Source: Neptuniibacter sp. CAU 1671
Lineage (GTDB): Bacteria; Pseudomonadota; Gammaproteobacteria; Pseudomonadales; Balneatricaceae
Assembly: GCF_029222905.1 (NCBI RefSeq)
Contig: NZ_JARHUE010000005.1
Coordinates: forward strand, 62,001-126,000
Direction of reading: 5' to 3'
DNA: 64,000 nucleotides
Part shown: positions 37,184 to 45,960 of the stretch, piece after piece
Numbering within the stretch: position 1 is the first letter of the stretch
Layout: every line of letters begins with the position of its first letter
Program-made: the position numbers and the translations under genes
The notes under the pieces: generated by a model
The model's database searches: none
What the model saw: the letters and a program-made list of their open reading frames with translations, nothing else
Told to the model about the DNA's origin: nothing

Positions 37184-37233
37184 CAGTGCCTGATCAGGCA
37201 CTGAATGCCCTTACAGGATGACAGGGCTTTATT
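37184..37233 (+). terminator. Palindrome and hairpin after pyrC'
   Basis: A perfect 20-base palindrome centred on TGATCA (37184-37203) follows the pyrC' stop by seven bases. Next come GCCCT (37207-37211) and AGGGC (37223-37227), then TTTATTTA. Together they could terminate the rsmE-to-pyr transcript. The U-tract is interrupted, so confidence is moderate. Confidence 0.5.
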
Positions 37234-37284
37234 TACCCCCTACACTGGCTATATGTTTTAAACGAAGGATCGGACCAAGACGCC

Positions 37285-40200
37285 ATGGCTGGGACCCTCA
37301 CATTCCGGCGACCTATCTGGTCGCTGGTGATGTTTACACTTTGTTGTTTTGCCCTGATCAGAACAGTTCAAGCTGACCCCGGCGGTGTTACCCCACTGGA
37401 TCTGACACCGGCAGAACAACAGTGGATCATCGATCACCCCTCTGTCAAAGTAGCCTTTGACGGTCATTACGCACCCTACAGTTTTATAGGCGAGGACGGC
37501 AATTTTGCCGGGGTGGCAGTGGATATCACCCGTGAAGTATTCCGCCGGGCCGGTGTCCGCCTGGAACCCTACCCGGAGAGCAAGTGGAGCACCCTTTACA
37601 ATGATGCGCTGAAACGCGATGTGGATGTCATTGCCACCCTGGTTAAACTGCCTGGCAGAGAGGCCTGGTTCAGTTTCAGCCGACCATACCTGTCCCTCAG
37701 CCAATACATCATCAGCCGCAAACAATCCCTGCATCAAATTCACCAGAAAAGCGATCTTAAGGGGCTTAAGGTAGCCATGGTCACCGGCTATTCCATGGCC
37801 GAGGTTGTGCTGCGGGAATACCCTACCATCGAACCCGTGTTTGTAGACACCCTTGAGGACGCCCTGAAAACTGTGGATCAGGGCAGGGCGGATGCCACCA
37901 TTGCTGATATTGGCATGGCCCACTATCTGGTCCGCCTGCACCAGCTCAATAACCTGGCTTACGCTGCACTCTACTCTGCGGATCAGTCCCGACAGGCGTT
38001 CGGCATCCGCAATGACTGGCCCGAACTGGCAGGAATTTTAAACAAAGCACTGGCGTCACTGACCGACCAGGAGCTGCTCAATATCTACGCCCGCTGGACC
38101 CTGCCCAATATTCCCCAGATCAGCAATAACCTGTTTGGTCTGACGGCACGTTTTAACGAGGAGCAACAGAACTGGCTGGAGGCCCAGACCGGGATTCTGG
38201 TGGGGGTGATGGCCTCCTGGCCGCCTATCAATTATCTGAACAGTCAGGACGAACCCGACGGTATCGGTGCCGACTATCTGCAGGAGCTGAACCGGATCAT
38301 GGGCGGCAAGCTGCAGCCGGTCTATGGTGAGTGGAAAAGCCTGTATCAGGATCTGGAGCAGGGCAAGATTGATGTGCTGATGGACCTGACACCTTCACCT
38401 GAAAGAGCCAGGTCCTTCCTGTTCACGCAAGCCTATCTGAATATTCCCCATGTCATTGTGGCGCGCAAGGAAAGTGCGCCACTGTCATCGGAAACTGACC
38501 TGAAGGGCAAAACGCTGGCGCTCGAAGAGGGATTCGGAAACGTAAAATACTTTGCTGAAAAATACCCCGGTGTCAGTCTTAAACTTTACCCATCGACCCG
38601 TGAGGCACTCAACGCTGTCGCCCGGGGGGATGCCGATGCCTATGCCGGCAACCGTGCGGTAGCGCTGCATATTATCTCCCGTGACCTGATCACCAATCTA
38701 CGCATTTTCGGTGAGCTGAACAAAGAAGGATCCGTGCTCGCATTTGGCATCCGCAAAGATAAACCCCTGCTGGCGAGTATTTTGGAACAGGCACTCAATT
38801 CCATCACCCCTCAGGTCAGAGAGCGGATTAATCTGCGCTGGATTGGTGGCGACCGCAGTTTTGTCGAAACCAACCTGACACCTCAGGAACAGGCCTGGCT
38901 GAAGGCCCATCCCCTGATTCGACTGGCATCTGATATCAGTTGGCCGCCCTATGAAAGCATCGACAGCAACGGTAACTATCAGGGGATAGCAGCAGACTAC
39001 ATCAGCCTGCTGGAAACGCGTCTGGGTATCCAGTTTGAAATCTCTCCGGTAAAGTCTTGGCAAACCATTACCGAAATGGTGCGCAATAAGGAGCTGGATC
39101 TGTTTCCTGCGGCGATGAAAACCCCGCAACGGCTCACCTATGCAGAATTTACCCGGCCCTACCTGTACTCCCCGATGGTGATCGTGACCCGTAAGGATGT
39201 GGGTTACATTGAGGACCTGTCCACTCTGGATGATAAACCCATCGCCATTGAGGCCGGATATGCCTCCTATGATCTGCTCAGTCAGAGCGGTCTGAACCTG
39301 AATCTGAAACCCTACACCGACAGTCTGTCCGCCATGCTGGCGGTCTCCAGTGGTAAAGCCTTCGCCTATATCGGCAACATCGCCACGCTGGGCCAGTTGA
39401 TGCAGCAGTCCGGCATCACCAATCTCAAAGTCTCAGGCCAGACGCCTTATCAGTTCGAACTGGCGATGGGGGTCAGAAAGGACTGGCCCATGCTGACCTC
39501 GATTTTGCAGAAAGCCCTCGACAGTATTACTGCAGAAGAGAAACACGCCATTCTGAAAAAGTGGGTCGACATTAAACTCGAAAAACCACTCAGCCTGACC
39601 TACCTCTGGTACTTTGCCGGTGGTGCATTAGGCATCGCATTACTCAGTCTGTTCTGGAACTTTGCCCTGAACCGCAAGGTTCGCCAGCGCACCCGCCAGT
39701 TACAGCATCAGGCACGGTATGACAGTCTGACAACTCTGCCCAACCGTACCCAGGTGCTGGAACAGCTTGAGGTGCAGTTAAACCCGATCATTGGCAGTGC
39801 CGATCCGCTGGCGGTGTTGTTTATCGATCTGGATGACTTCAAACGCATAAATGACACACTTGGCCACGAAACCGGTGATCAGATTCTGATGCAGGCAGGA
39901 CAACGTCTGGGGGAAACCGTCAGGGACCGGGACATTGTCGGACGTCTCGGCGGCGATGAATTTGTGATTCTGCTGTTTGGTTTACTGCAGGCCGATGACG
40001 CGGGTCGGGTGGCTGAAAAACTGCATCATCTGTTTTCTGAACCCTTCTGTATTGGCGGGCGCGAACTGGTCGTAACCTGCAGTATCGGGATTGCGCTCTA
40101 CCCGGCGGATGGGCGTGATTCATCCGAGCTGCTACGTAATGCCGACACCGCGATGTATCACTCCAAGAAACTGGGCCGTAATACCTATTCCTTCTACACC

Positions 40201-41037
40201 GCCAGCATGAACCAGATAGTGCAGCGCAATCTGGAACTGGAAGAACAGATGCATGGCGCGCTGGAGCGAAATGAATTTTACCTCTGCTACCAACCCCAGG
40301 TGCACGCGGCCACTGGCAGAGTCGTTGCTTTTGAAGCACTGCTGCGTTGGAAAAATCCGGCGTTGGGCAATGTATTTCCGGATGAATTCATCCCCGTCGC
40401 CGAACACAACGGCATGATTGTACCCATTGGGAAATTCGTGCTGAAACAGGGATTGCTGTTACTGAGGCAGTTACAGCAACGTTTTGATCGAAACTACAGC
40501 CTCTCGGTCAACCTCTCCCCGCGCCAGTTCCGTGACACCCGTCTGGTGGGTAGCATCATTGAAATCCTGCAGGATTGTGGTGTATCAGCACGTTCTCTCG
40601 ATCTTGAGATCACAGAAGGGGTGCTGCTCAGCGGTCTGGCGTATGTCCAGGAAAACCTGACCAGTCTGAAAGAGATTGGCGTGCGACTGTCGATGGATGA
40701 TTTCGGCTCCGGCTACTCATCACTGAGTTATCTGCGTAATTACCCCTTCGACAGTCTGAAAATTGACCGTGAATTCATCATGGATATCACCCATGACAGC
40801 TCCGACCTGAATCTGGTTAAGGGTACCATTGCTATGGCGCACAGCCTGAACCTGCAGGTAGTGGCGGAAGGTGTGGAAACGCTGGATCAGGCCAATCTGC
40901 TTAAATCACTGCAGTGTGATCTGCTGCAGGGTTACCTTTACAGTAAACCGCTACCGGAGGATCAGATCATCCGTTATCTGGAGCAACAGACCGGTCATAT
41001 CAGCACACCGGACCCCCATCCGCTCAACAACGATTAA
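37285..41037 (+). CDS. Triple-SBP-domain GGDEF-EAL signalling protein
   Basis: A 1250-residue membrane protein. After a signal sequence (about 1-31) come three type 3 solute-binding domains in tandem: about 38-275 (VKVAFDGHYAPYSFIGEDGN), 290-515 (ILVGVMASWPPINYL) and 532-760 (IRLASDISWPPYESIDSNGN), each introduced by an L(T/E)xxEQxWLxxH-like lead. A membrane helix (about 770-795) leads to GGDEF (about 810-975) with intact GGDEF and RDRD inhibitory site, then EAL (about 985-1235) with FEALLRW, DDFGSGYSSLSYL, LKIDREF, VVAEGVET and GYLYSKPL. Both c-di-GMP synthesis and hydrolysis look possible. Encoded alone. Confidence 0.93.
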   Translation: MAGTLTFRRPIWSLVMFTLCCFALIRTVQADPGGVTPLDLTPAEQQWIIDHPSVKVAFDGHYAPYSFIGEDGNFAGVAVDITREVFRRAGVRLEPYPESKWSTLYNDALKRDVDVIATLVKLPGREAWFSFSRPYLSLSQYIISRKQSLHQIHQKSDLKGLKVAMVTGYSMAEVVLREYPTIEPVFVDTLEDALKTVDQGRADATIADIGMAHYLVRLHQLNNLAYAALYSADQSRQAFGIRNDWPELAGILNKALASLTDQELLNIYARWTLPNIPQISNNLFGLTARFNEEQQNWLEAQTGILVGVMASWPPINYLNSQDEPDGIGADYLQELNRIMGGKLQPVYGEWKSLYQDLEQGKIDVLMDLTPSPERARSFLFTQAYLNIPHVIVARKESAPLSSETDLKGKTLALEEGFGNVKYFAEKYPGVSLKLYPSTREALNAVARGDADAYAGNRAVALHIISRDLITNLRIFGELNKEGSVLAFGIRKDKPLLASILEQALNSITPQVRERINLRWIGGDRSFVETNLTPQEQAWLKAHPLIRLASDISWPPYESIDSNGNYQGIAADYISLLETRLGIQFEISPVKSWQTITEMVRNKELDLFPAAMKTPQRLTYAEFTRPYLYSPMVIVTRKDVGYIEDLSTLDDKPIAIEAGYASYDLLSQSGLNLNLKPYTDSLSAMLAVSSGKAFAYIGNIATLGQLMQQSGITNLKVSGQTPYQFELAMGVRKDWPMLTSILQKALDSITAEEKHAILKKWVDIKLEKPLSLTYLWYFAGGALGIALLSLFWNFALNRKVRQRTRQLQHQARYDSLTTLPNRTQVLEQLEVQLNPIIGSADPLAVLFIDLDDFKRINDTLGHETGDQILMQAGQRLGETVRDRDIVGRLGGDEFVILLFGLLQADDAGRVAEKLHHLFSEPFCIGGRELVVTCSIGIALYPADGRDSSELLRNADTAMYHSKKLGRNTYSFYTASMNQIVQRNLELEEQMHGALERNEFYLCYQPQVHAATGRVVAFEALLRWKNPALGNVFPDEFIPVAEHNGMIVPIGKFVLKQGLLLLRQLQQRFDRNYSLSVNLSPRQFRDTRLVGSIIEILQDCGVSARSLDLEITEGVLLSGLAYVQENLTSLKEIGVRLSMDDFGSGYSSLSYLRNYPFDSLKIDREFIMDITHDSSDLNLVKGTIAMAHSLNLQVVAEGVETLDQANLLKSLQCDLLQGYLYSKPLPEDQIIRYLEQQTGHISTPDPHPLNND

Positions 41038-41045
41038 TAACAGAT

Positions 41046-41075
41046 AAAAAAAGCCGGCTCATCGGCCGGCTTTCT
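41046..41075. terminator. Bidirectional terminator between the GGDEF-EAL gene and pilU
   Basis: A 9-bp stem AAAGCCGGC/GCCGGCTTT with loop TCATCG has an A-run to the left and TTTCTTGTT to the right. It is placed 8 bases after the GGDEF-EAL stop and 15 bases from the convergent pilU stop. Confidence 0.85.
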
Positions 41076-41089
41076 TGTTCTCGTCCTGA

Positions 41090-42250
41090 TTACAGGTTAC
41101 GGAACTCTTCGTCTTCTTCGTCCATATAGTCATCCTCACCCTGCAGTGAGAACAAGGTTTCTTCCTGAACGCCCAGTTCCGGATTGGTATCCGCACTGAG
41201 TTTGATCAGCAGACGCAGGTCGTTGGCAGAGTCAGCATGGGCCAGCGCGGTTTCATAGGTCACTACACCGTCGCGGTACAATTCAAACAACGACTGGTCG
41301 AAGGTCTGCATACCCAGGTTAGTGGATTTCTTGATTACTTCCTTCAGCTCATGCACCTCACCCTTACGGATCAGATCCTGCATCAGCGGGGTGTTAATCA
41401 AGACTTCGATTGCTGCACGCCGGCCCTTGCCATCTTTAGTTGGCAGCAGCTGCTGCGCCACAATCGCTTTAAGGTTGAGGGACAGATCCATCCACAGCTG
41501 ATCATGGTTTTCCGGCGGGAAGAAACTGATGATACGGTCCAGCGCCTGGTTGGCATTGTTCGCATGCAGAGTTGCCAGTGTCAGGTGACCGGTTTCCGCA
41601 AAGGTCAAACCGTACTGCATGGTGTCTTTAGTTCGGATCTCACCCATCAGAATGACATCGGGTGCCTGACGCAGGGTATTTTTCAGGGCGACACCAAAGG
41701 AGTCCGTATCCAGACCAACCTCGCGCTGAGTAATGATGCTCTGCTTGTGGTCATGCACATACTCGATCGGGTCTTCAATCGTGATGATATGACCACGATG
41801 GTTGGTGTTGCGGTAATCAATCATCGATGCCAGCGAGGTGGATTTACCGGTGGAGGTACCACCCACAAACAGAATCAGGCCGCGTTTGGTCATCGCCAGA
41901 TCCTTCAGGATTGGCGGCAGATTCAGCTCCTCAAGGCTCGGGATATAGTCACTGATTTTACGCAACACCATGCCCGCTGCATTTCGCTGAAAAAAGGCGG
42001 AGACACGAAAGCGCCCAAGACCCGGAGCACTGATGGCAAAGTTACACTCTTTGGTGCCTTCAAACTCCGCCAGCTGTTTGTCGTTCATGGTGCTGTAAAC
42101 CAAGGCGCGCGCTTGTGATGGCTTCAGCGGCTCTTTGGTCATTGGTTTAAGGGTACCGTCCACTTTCAGGGTAGGGCGGGCGCCAGCGGTAATGAAAAGG
42201 TCGGATGCGTCCTTCTCCACCATTACTTTCAATAACTGCGTAAAATCCAC
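41090..42250 (-). CDS. pilU: Twitching-motility ATPase PilU
   Basis: A PilT-paralogous ATPase that assists type IV pilus retraction. 386 residues, starting at GTG 42250 behind an AAAGGAG site. Walker A is FVGGTSTGKSTSLASM (about residue 131), with the Asp-box HIITIEDPIEYVHDHKQSII, Walker B DVILMGEIRTKDTM (about 197) and the His-box HLTLATLHANNA. The long acidic C-terminal tail (LFSLQGEDDYMDEEDEEF) is characteristic of PilU. It lies 20 bases downstream of pilT in a pilT-pilU operon. Confidence 0.95.
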   Translation of the reverse strand: MDFTQLLKVMVEKDASDLFITAGARPTLKVDGTLKPMTKEPLKPSQARALVYSTMNDKQLAEFEGTKECNFAISAPGLGRFRVSAFFQRNAAGMVLRKISDYIPSLEELNLPPILKDLAMTKRGLILFVGGTSTGKSTSLASMIDYRNTNHRGHIITIEDPIEYVHDHKQSIITQREVGLDTDSFGVALKNTLRQAPDVILMGEIRTKDTMQYGLTFAETGHLTLATLHANNANQALDRIISFFPPENHDQLWMDLSLNLKAIVAQQLLPTKDGKGRRAAIEVLINTPLMQDLIRKGEVHELKEVIKKSTNLGMQTFDQSLFELYRDGVVTYETALAHADSANDLRLLIKLSADTNPELGVQEETLFSLQGEDDYMDEEDEEFRNL

Positions 42251-42270
42251 GCTTATCTCCTTTTATCCCG

Positions 42271-43305
42271 TCAGAACGCTTTCGGGTTTTGAGCTTTTTC
42301 ACGCGCAACATCGCGTGAGATCTGCCCTTTTGCGACCAGGTTAGCCAGACACTGATCCAGGGTTTGCATACCAAAGGCCGAGCCGGTCTGAATGGCAGAG
42401 TACATCTGCGCCACCTTATCTTCACGAATCAGGTTACGAATCGCCGGCGTGCCGATCATGATTTCATGGGCTGCACAGCGGCCGCCCTGTGGTTTTTTCA
42501 ACAGCGTCTGCGAGATAACCCCCTGCAGTGACTCAGATAGCATGGAGCGTACCATCTGTTTCTCCGCTGCAGGGAATACGTCGATGACACGGTCAATGGT
42601 TTTCGCAGCTGAGGTGGTGTGCAGCGTACCAAACACCAGGTGACCGGTTTCTGCCGCGGTCAGAGCGAGACGAATGGTTTCCAGGTCTCGCATCTCACCC
42701 ACCAGAATCACATCAGGGTCTTCACGCAGAGCGGAGCGCAGGGCGTTAGCAAAACTATGCGTATCCCGATGCACTTCGCGCTGGTTAATAAGCGACTTTT
42801 TACTCTGATGCACAAATTCGATCGGATCTTCGATGGTCAGAATATGATCGGCGCGGGTGTCGTTGATGTAATCGACCATCGCCGCCAGAGTAGTACTCTT
42901 ACCGGAACCGGTCGGACCCGTTACCAGCACCAGACCACGGGCTTTTTCCGACAGCTCACGGAAGACCGAGCCCATGCCCAGATCATCCATGGTCAATACT
43001 TTACTGGGAATGGTACGGAACACCGCCGCAGCGCCACGATCCTGGTTAAAAGCGTTTACACGAAAACGCGCGACACCGGGAATTTCGAAAGAGAAGTCAG
43101 TTTCATAAACCTCTTCATATTCCTTGCGCTGTTTGTCATTCATGATGTCATAAATCAGGCCGTGCACCTGTTTATGATCCATGGAAGGAAGCTTGATCCG
43201 ACGTACTTCGCCATCTACCCGAATTACGGGAGGCATTCCGGCTGTCAGGTGCAGGTCGGAAGCATTCTGCTGTACGCTAAAAGTCAATAATTCGGTAATA
43301 TCCAT
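42271..43305 (-). CDS. pilT: Type IV pilus retraction ATPase PilT
   Basis: Hexameric ATPase that depolymerises type IV pili. 344 residues. Walker A VTGPTGSGKSTTLAAM (about residue 129), Asp-box HILTIEDPIEFVHQSKKS, Walker B DVILVGEMRDLETI (about 197), His-box HLVFGTLHTTSA (about 222), and the retraction-specific AIRNLIREDK motif (about residue 285) are all present. It is divergent from yggS, with an 83-base gap, the arrangement seen in Pseudomonas. Confidence 0.98.
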   Translation of the reverse strand: MDITELLTFSVQQNASDLHLTAGMPPVIRVDGEVRRIKLPSMDHKQVHGLIYDIMNDKQRKEYEEVYETDFSFEIPGVARFRVNAFNQDRGAAAVFRTIPSKVLTMDDLGMGSVFRELSEKARGLVLVTGPTGSGKSTTLAAMVDYINDTRADHILTIEDPIEFVHQSKKSLINQREVHRDTHSFANALRSALREDPDVILVGEMRDLETIRLALTAAETGHLVFGTLHTTSAAKTIDRVIDVFPAAEKQMVRSMLSESLQGVISQTLLKKPQGGRCAAHEIMIGTPAIRNLIREDKVAQMYSAIQTGSAFGMQTLDQCLANLVAKGQISRDVAREKAQNPKAF

Positions 43306-43388
43306 AACAATCCTGTTAGCCGGTACGACTGCTTATCAACTCATTTCTAGCAGATTGGGCCGAGCAATCCAATTGCCTGAGAGCAAAG

Positions 43389-44078
43389 ATGCAAAACATC
43401 GCAGACAATCTAGGAAAAATTCACCTTCAGATACGTGCTGCTGAAGCCAATGCACACCGCGCTGCAGGCTCGGTCACCTTGCTTGCCGTGAGCAAAACCC
43501 AACCTGCCAGTGCCCTGCGAGAAGCCTATGCGGCAGGACAAACCGCCTTTGGCGAAAACTACCTGCAAGAAGCACTGGAAAAAATAGAGTCGCTGAGCGA
43601 TCTGAAGATCCTATGGCATTTTATCGGCCCCTTGCAGTCAAACAAGACCCGAAAAGTTGCAGAAAATTTTGCCTGGGTTCACAGTGTAGACCGTTTAAAG
43701 CTCGCTGAGCGGCTTTCAGAGCAGCGTCCCGGCCATTTGCCGCCCCTCCAGATATGTCTTCAGGTCAATATCAGCCAGGAACAGAGCAAGTCAGGCTGCG
43801 CCCCAGAGTCGGTAATCGAACTGGCTCGGGCAATCCAACCCTTACCAAACATCACACTGCGTGGCTTGATGGCGATACCTCAAGCCACAAACAACCCCCA
43901 GGAACAGCAACAGGCCTTTCATGCGCTGGCTGAGTTGTTAAAATCCCTGCAAAACGAATTTCCCGAGATGGACACCCTCTCCATGGGCATGTCCGGTGAC
44001 ATGGAGATGGCGATTGCAGAAGGCGCCACCATCGTCAGAATAGGCACGGCCATCTTCGGGGCGCGACAGCCGCGCTAA
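43389..44078 (+). CDS. yggS: Pyridoxal-phosphate homeostasis protein (YggS/PLPBP)
   Basis: A 229-residue PLP-binding protein with an alanine-racemase-like barrel but no racemase domain. The PLP lysine is in TLLAVSKTQPASALREAYA (about residue 36), with FGENYLQEALEKI (about 56), WHFIGPLQSNKTR (about 76) and the C-terminal SMGMSGDMEMAIAEGATIVRIGTAIFG, all typical. It buffers intracellular PLP and affects amino-acid pools. The first gene of yggS-proC-yggT-yggU, conserved across gammaproteobacteria; proC follows after 17 bases. Confidence 0.96.
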   Translation: MQNIADNLGKIHLQIRAAEANAHRAAGSVTLLAVSKTQPASALREAYAAGQTAFGENYLQEALEKIESLSDLKILWHFIGPLQSNKTRKVAENFAWVHSVDRLKLAERLSEQRPGHLPPLQICLQVNISQEQSKSGCAPESVIELARAIQPLPNITLRGLMAIPQATNNPQEQQQAFHALAELLKSLQNEFPEMDTLSMGMSGDMEMAIAEGATIVRIGTAIFGARQPR

Positions 44079-44095
44079 ACCAGTTAGGAGTTCAT

Positions 44096-44920
44096 GTGAG
44101 CACACAACCCGTCTTGGCATTTATCGGTGCAGGCAATATGGCCCGCGCAATCATCGGTGGTCTGCTGGCCAACAATTATCCGGCCAGCCAGATCTGGGCG
44201 ACAGAACCAGATGTGGCCAAACTCAATGACCTTGCTGCGCAGGGTCTGCATACCACCGGCAACAACAATGACGCGGTGACTGCTGCTGACATTGTTATTC
44301 TGGCGGTTAAACCCCAGGTTCTCAAAGCCGTTGCCACTGAGCTTGCGGATGCGGTTCAGGCCAAACAACCGTTGCTGATCAGTGTGGCGGCGGGTATTAC
44401 GACTGCCAGCCTGCAACAATGGCTTGGCGGTAATTGTGCCATCGTCCGCTGCATGCCCAACACACCGGCCCTGGTCCAGACCGGTGCCAGCGGCCTCTAC
44501 GCAACAGACACTGTCAGTCAGGAACAGAGAAATCAGGCTGAACAAATCATGGCAGCCACCGGTCTGAGCCTGTGGGTTGAAAACGAAGGCCAGCTGGATG
44601 CAGTCACCGCTGTTTCAGGTTCCGGACCTGCCTATTATTTTATGGTGATGGAAGCGATGATCGCTTCAGGCGAAAAGCTCGGCCTGAGTCCTGAGGTGGC
44701 ACGCCAGCTCACGCTGCAGACCGCTCTGGGGGCAGCTAAAATGGCCAATAGCAGTGAATTTGATCCTGCAGAATTGCGACGTCGTGTGACCTCGCCCAAT
44801 GGCACCACAGAACAGGCGATTCGCTGTTTCACCGAAGATCAACTGCCTGAAATGTTCAACCGCGGCATGCAGGCCTGCTATGACCGTTCAGTGGAACTGG
44901 CAAAGGAGCTGGGTGACTGA
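44096..44920 (+). CDS. proC: Pyrroline-5-carboxylate reductase
   Basis: The last step of proline synthesis. 274 residues from GTG 44096; the apparent ATG at 44094 is followed at once by a stop, and AGGAG at 44086-44090 fits the GTG. N-terminal NAD(P) fold: VLAFIGAGNMARAIIGGLL. The substrate-binding C-terminal domain shows AVTAVSGSGPAYYFMVMEAM (about residue 164) and LRRRVTSPNGTTEQAI (about 224). Typical length. Part of the yggS operon. Confidence 0.96.
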   Translation: MSTQPVLAFIGAGNMARAIIGGLLANNYPASQIWATEPDVAKLNDLAAQGLHTTGNNNDAVTAADIVILAVKPQVLKAVATELADAVQAKQPLLISVAAGITTASLQQWLGGNCAIVRCMPNTPALVQTGASGLYATDTVSQEQRNQAEQIMAATGLSLWVENEGQLDAVTAVSGSGPAYYFMVMEAMIASGEKLGLSPEVARQLTLQTALGAAKMANSSEFDPAELRRRVTSPNGTTEQAIRCFTEDQLPEMFNRGMQACYDRSVELAKELGD

Positions 44921-45000
44921 GCCCGATTAGAGACTGTCGTCAGTCGCATTTAAACTCTATACTCTAAAGCCTAACTCGCTGTTTTATTACAGGAATCGTC

Positions 45001-45543
45001 ATGCAACAGGATCCAATCAATTTCCTCATTACCGTCATCGGTCAGATGTACGTGTTTATCGTGGTATTGCGCTTTCTGCTGCAGGTATCCCATGCCGACT
45101 ACTACAACCCGATCTCCCAGGCGATTGCCAAACTGACCAACAAGCCGGTTTGGCCGCTGAGCCGGGTGCTGCCCAAAATCGGCCGTATCGACATCTCCGC
45201 GCTGGTATTGGCACTGTTGGTCAAACTGGTCATTATTCTGTTGCTGGTGCTCTACAACGGCGGCGGCATACCTCATCCGTTAGGCATTCTGATCTATGCC
45301 CTTGTGGGTGTACTGGATACGGTCCTGACCATCTATTTCTGGGCGATTCTGGGTGCCGTGATCATTAGCTGGGTTGCGCCTGACAGCTACCATCCAGGGC
45401 CACAATTGATTCAACAGCTGACCGAACCGGTGTTTGCCGTCGCACGCAAAGTGATTCCCCCTATCGGAGGGCTGGATCTGTCACCGATTCTGATCATCAT
45501 CGTAATCCAGCTGATTCAGTCACAGTTGGGCCGGTTGCTGTAA
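45001..45543 (+). CDS. yggT: YggT-family membrane protein
   Basis: A 180-residue inner-membrane protein with two YGGT repeats (about residues 5-75 and 100-175), each carrying the pattern of a helix, then [19 protein letters not shown] or [17 protein letters not shown], then a proline-rich turn ([26 protein letters not shown]) and a second helix. The physiological function is not established; related proteins affect membrane and osmotic functions. yggU starts two bases after its stop, so the pair is translationally close. Confidence 0.93.
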   Translation: MQQDPINFLITVIGQMYVFIVVLRFLLQVSHADYYNPISQAIAKLTNKPVWPLSRVLPKIGRIDISALVLALLVKLVIILLLVLYNGGGIPHPLGILIYALVGVLDTVLTIYFWAILGAVIISWVAPDSYHPGPQLIQQLTEPVFAVARKVIPPIGGLDLSPILIIIVIQLIQSQLGRLL

Positions 45544-45545
45544 AC

Positions 45546-45836
45546 ATGAGCTGGTTCCAGTGGCAGTCACAGGATCTGATCCTCAGCTGCCACCTGCAAC
45601 CCAACGCCAGTCGGGATGAGTTTGCCGGGTTGCATGGCGATAGTTTAAAGATCCGCATCAAGGCACCACCGGTAGATGGCAAGGCCAATGCGCATCTGGT
45701 GAAATACCTTGCCAAACAGTTTGGTGTGGCTAAAAATGCAGTAATCATTGTCAAAGGTGAGCTGACGCGGGAAAAACGCGTTAAAATCCTGGCACCAAAA
45801 CAGATACCAGATGTTTTAGAGATAGAGATACCCTGA
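45546..45836 (+). CDS. yggU: YggU/DUF167-family protein
   Basis: A 96-residue cytoplasmic protein of the DUF167 family. Features are [48 protein letters not shown]-like text ([17 protein letters not shown] here, about residue 35) and the C-terminal [17 protein letters not shown]. The ATG lies two bases after yggT. No molecular function is established. Its stop codon overlaps a 12-base palindrome upstream of metX. Confidence 0.92.
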   Translation: MSWFQWQSQDLILSCHLQPNASRDEFAGLHGDSLKIRIKAPPVDGKANAHLVKYLAKQFGVAKNAVIIVKGELTREKRVKILAPKQIPDVLEIEIP

Positions 45837-45847
45837 CGTGATCACGT
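45836..45847. promoter_or_regulatory. 12-base palindrome upstream of metX
   Basis: ACGTGATCACGT is a perfect palindrome beginning at the last base of the yggU stop codon, about 115 bases before metX. It could be an operator. It does not match the MetJ box (AGACGTCT) that I know, and no repressor is assigned. Confidence 0.3.
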
Positions 45848-45857
45848 ACACATACAA

Positions 45858-45951
45858 CGTTTCCAACCGCTTTCTTATCCTGTACGAGATGTGATGCTCA
45901 ACTTCGCCGTGCCTGTACGGCCCCTGTTCCCTGTGTTCCTTCAGAGAAACG
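45858..45951 (+). promoter_or_regulatory. Possible structured leader of metX
   Basis: CGTTTC (45858-45863) can pair with GAAACG (45946-45951), enclosing a GCCGT-GCCTGT-ACGGC hairpin (45906-45921). The 3' half of the outer stem overlaps the ACGAG that would serve as the metX ribosome site, so folding could block translation. The sequence does not match SAM riboswitch classes I can recall by eye. Confidence 0.3.
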
Positions 45952-45960
45952 AGTATCGCC

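Noticed and set aside
41237-42118. 293-codon plus-strand frame inside pilU
   Set aside because: Antisense shadow; pilU has intact Walker A and B motifs and a proper ribosome site.
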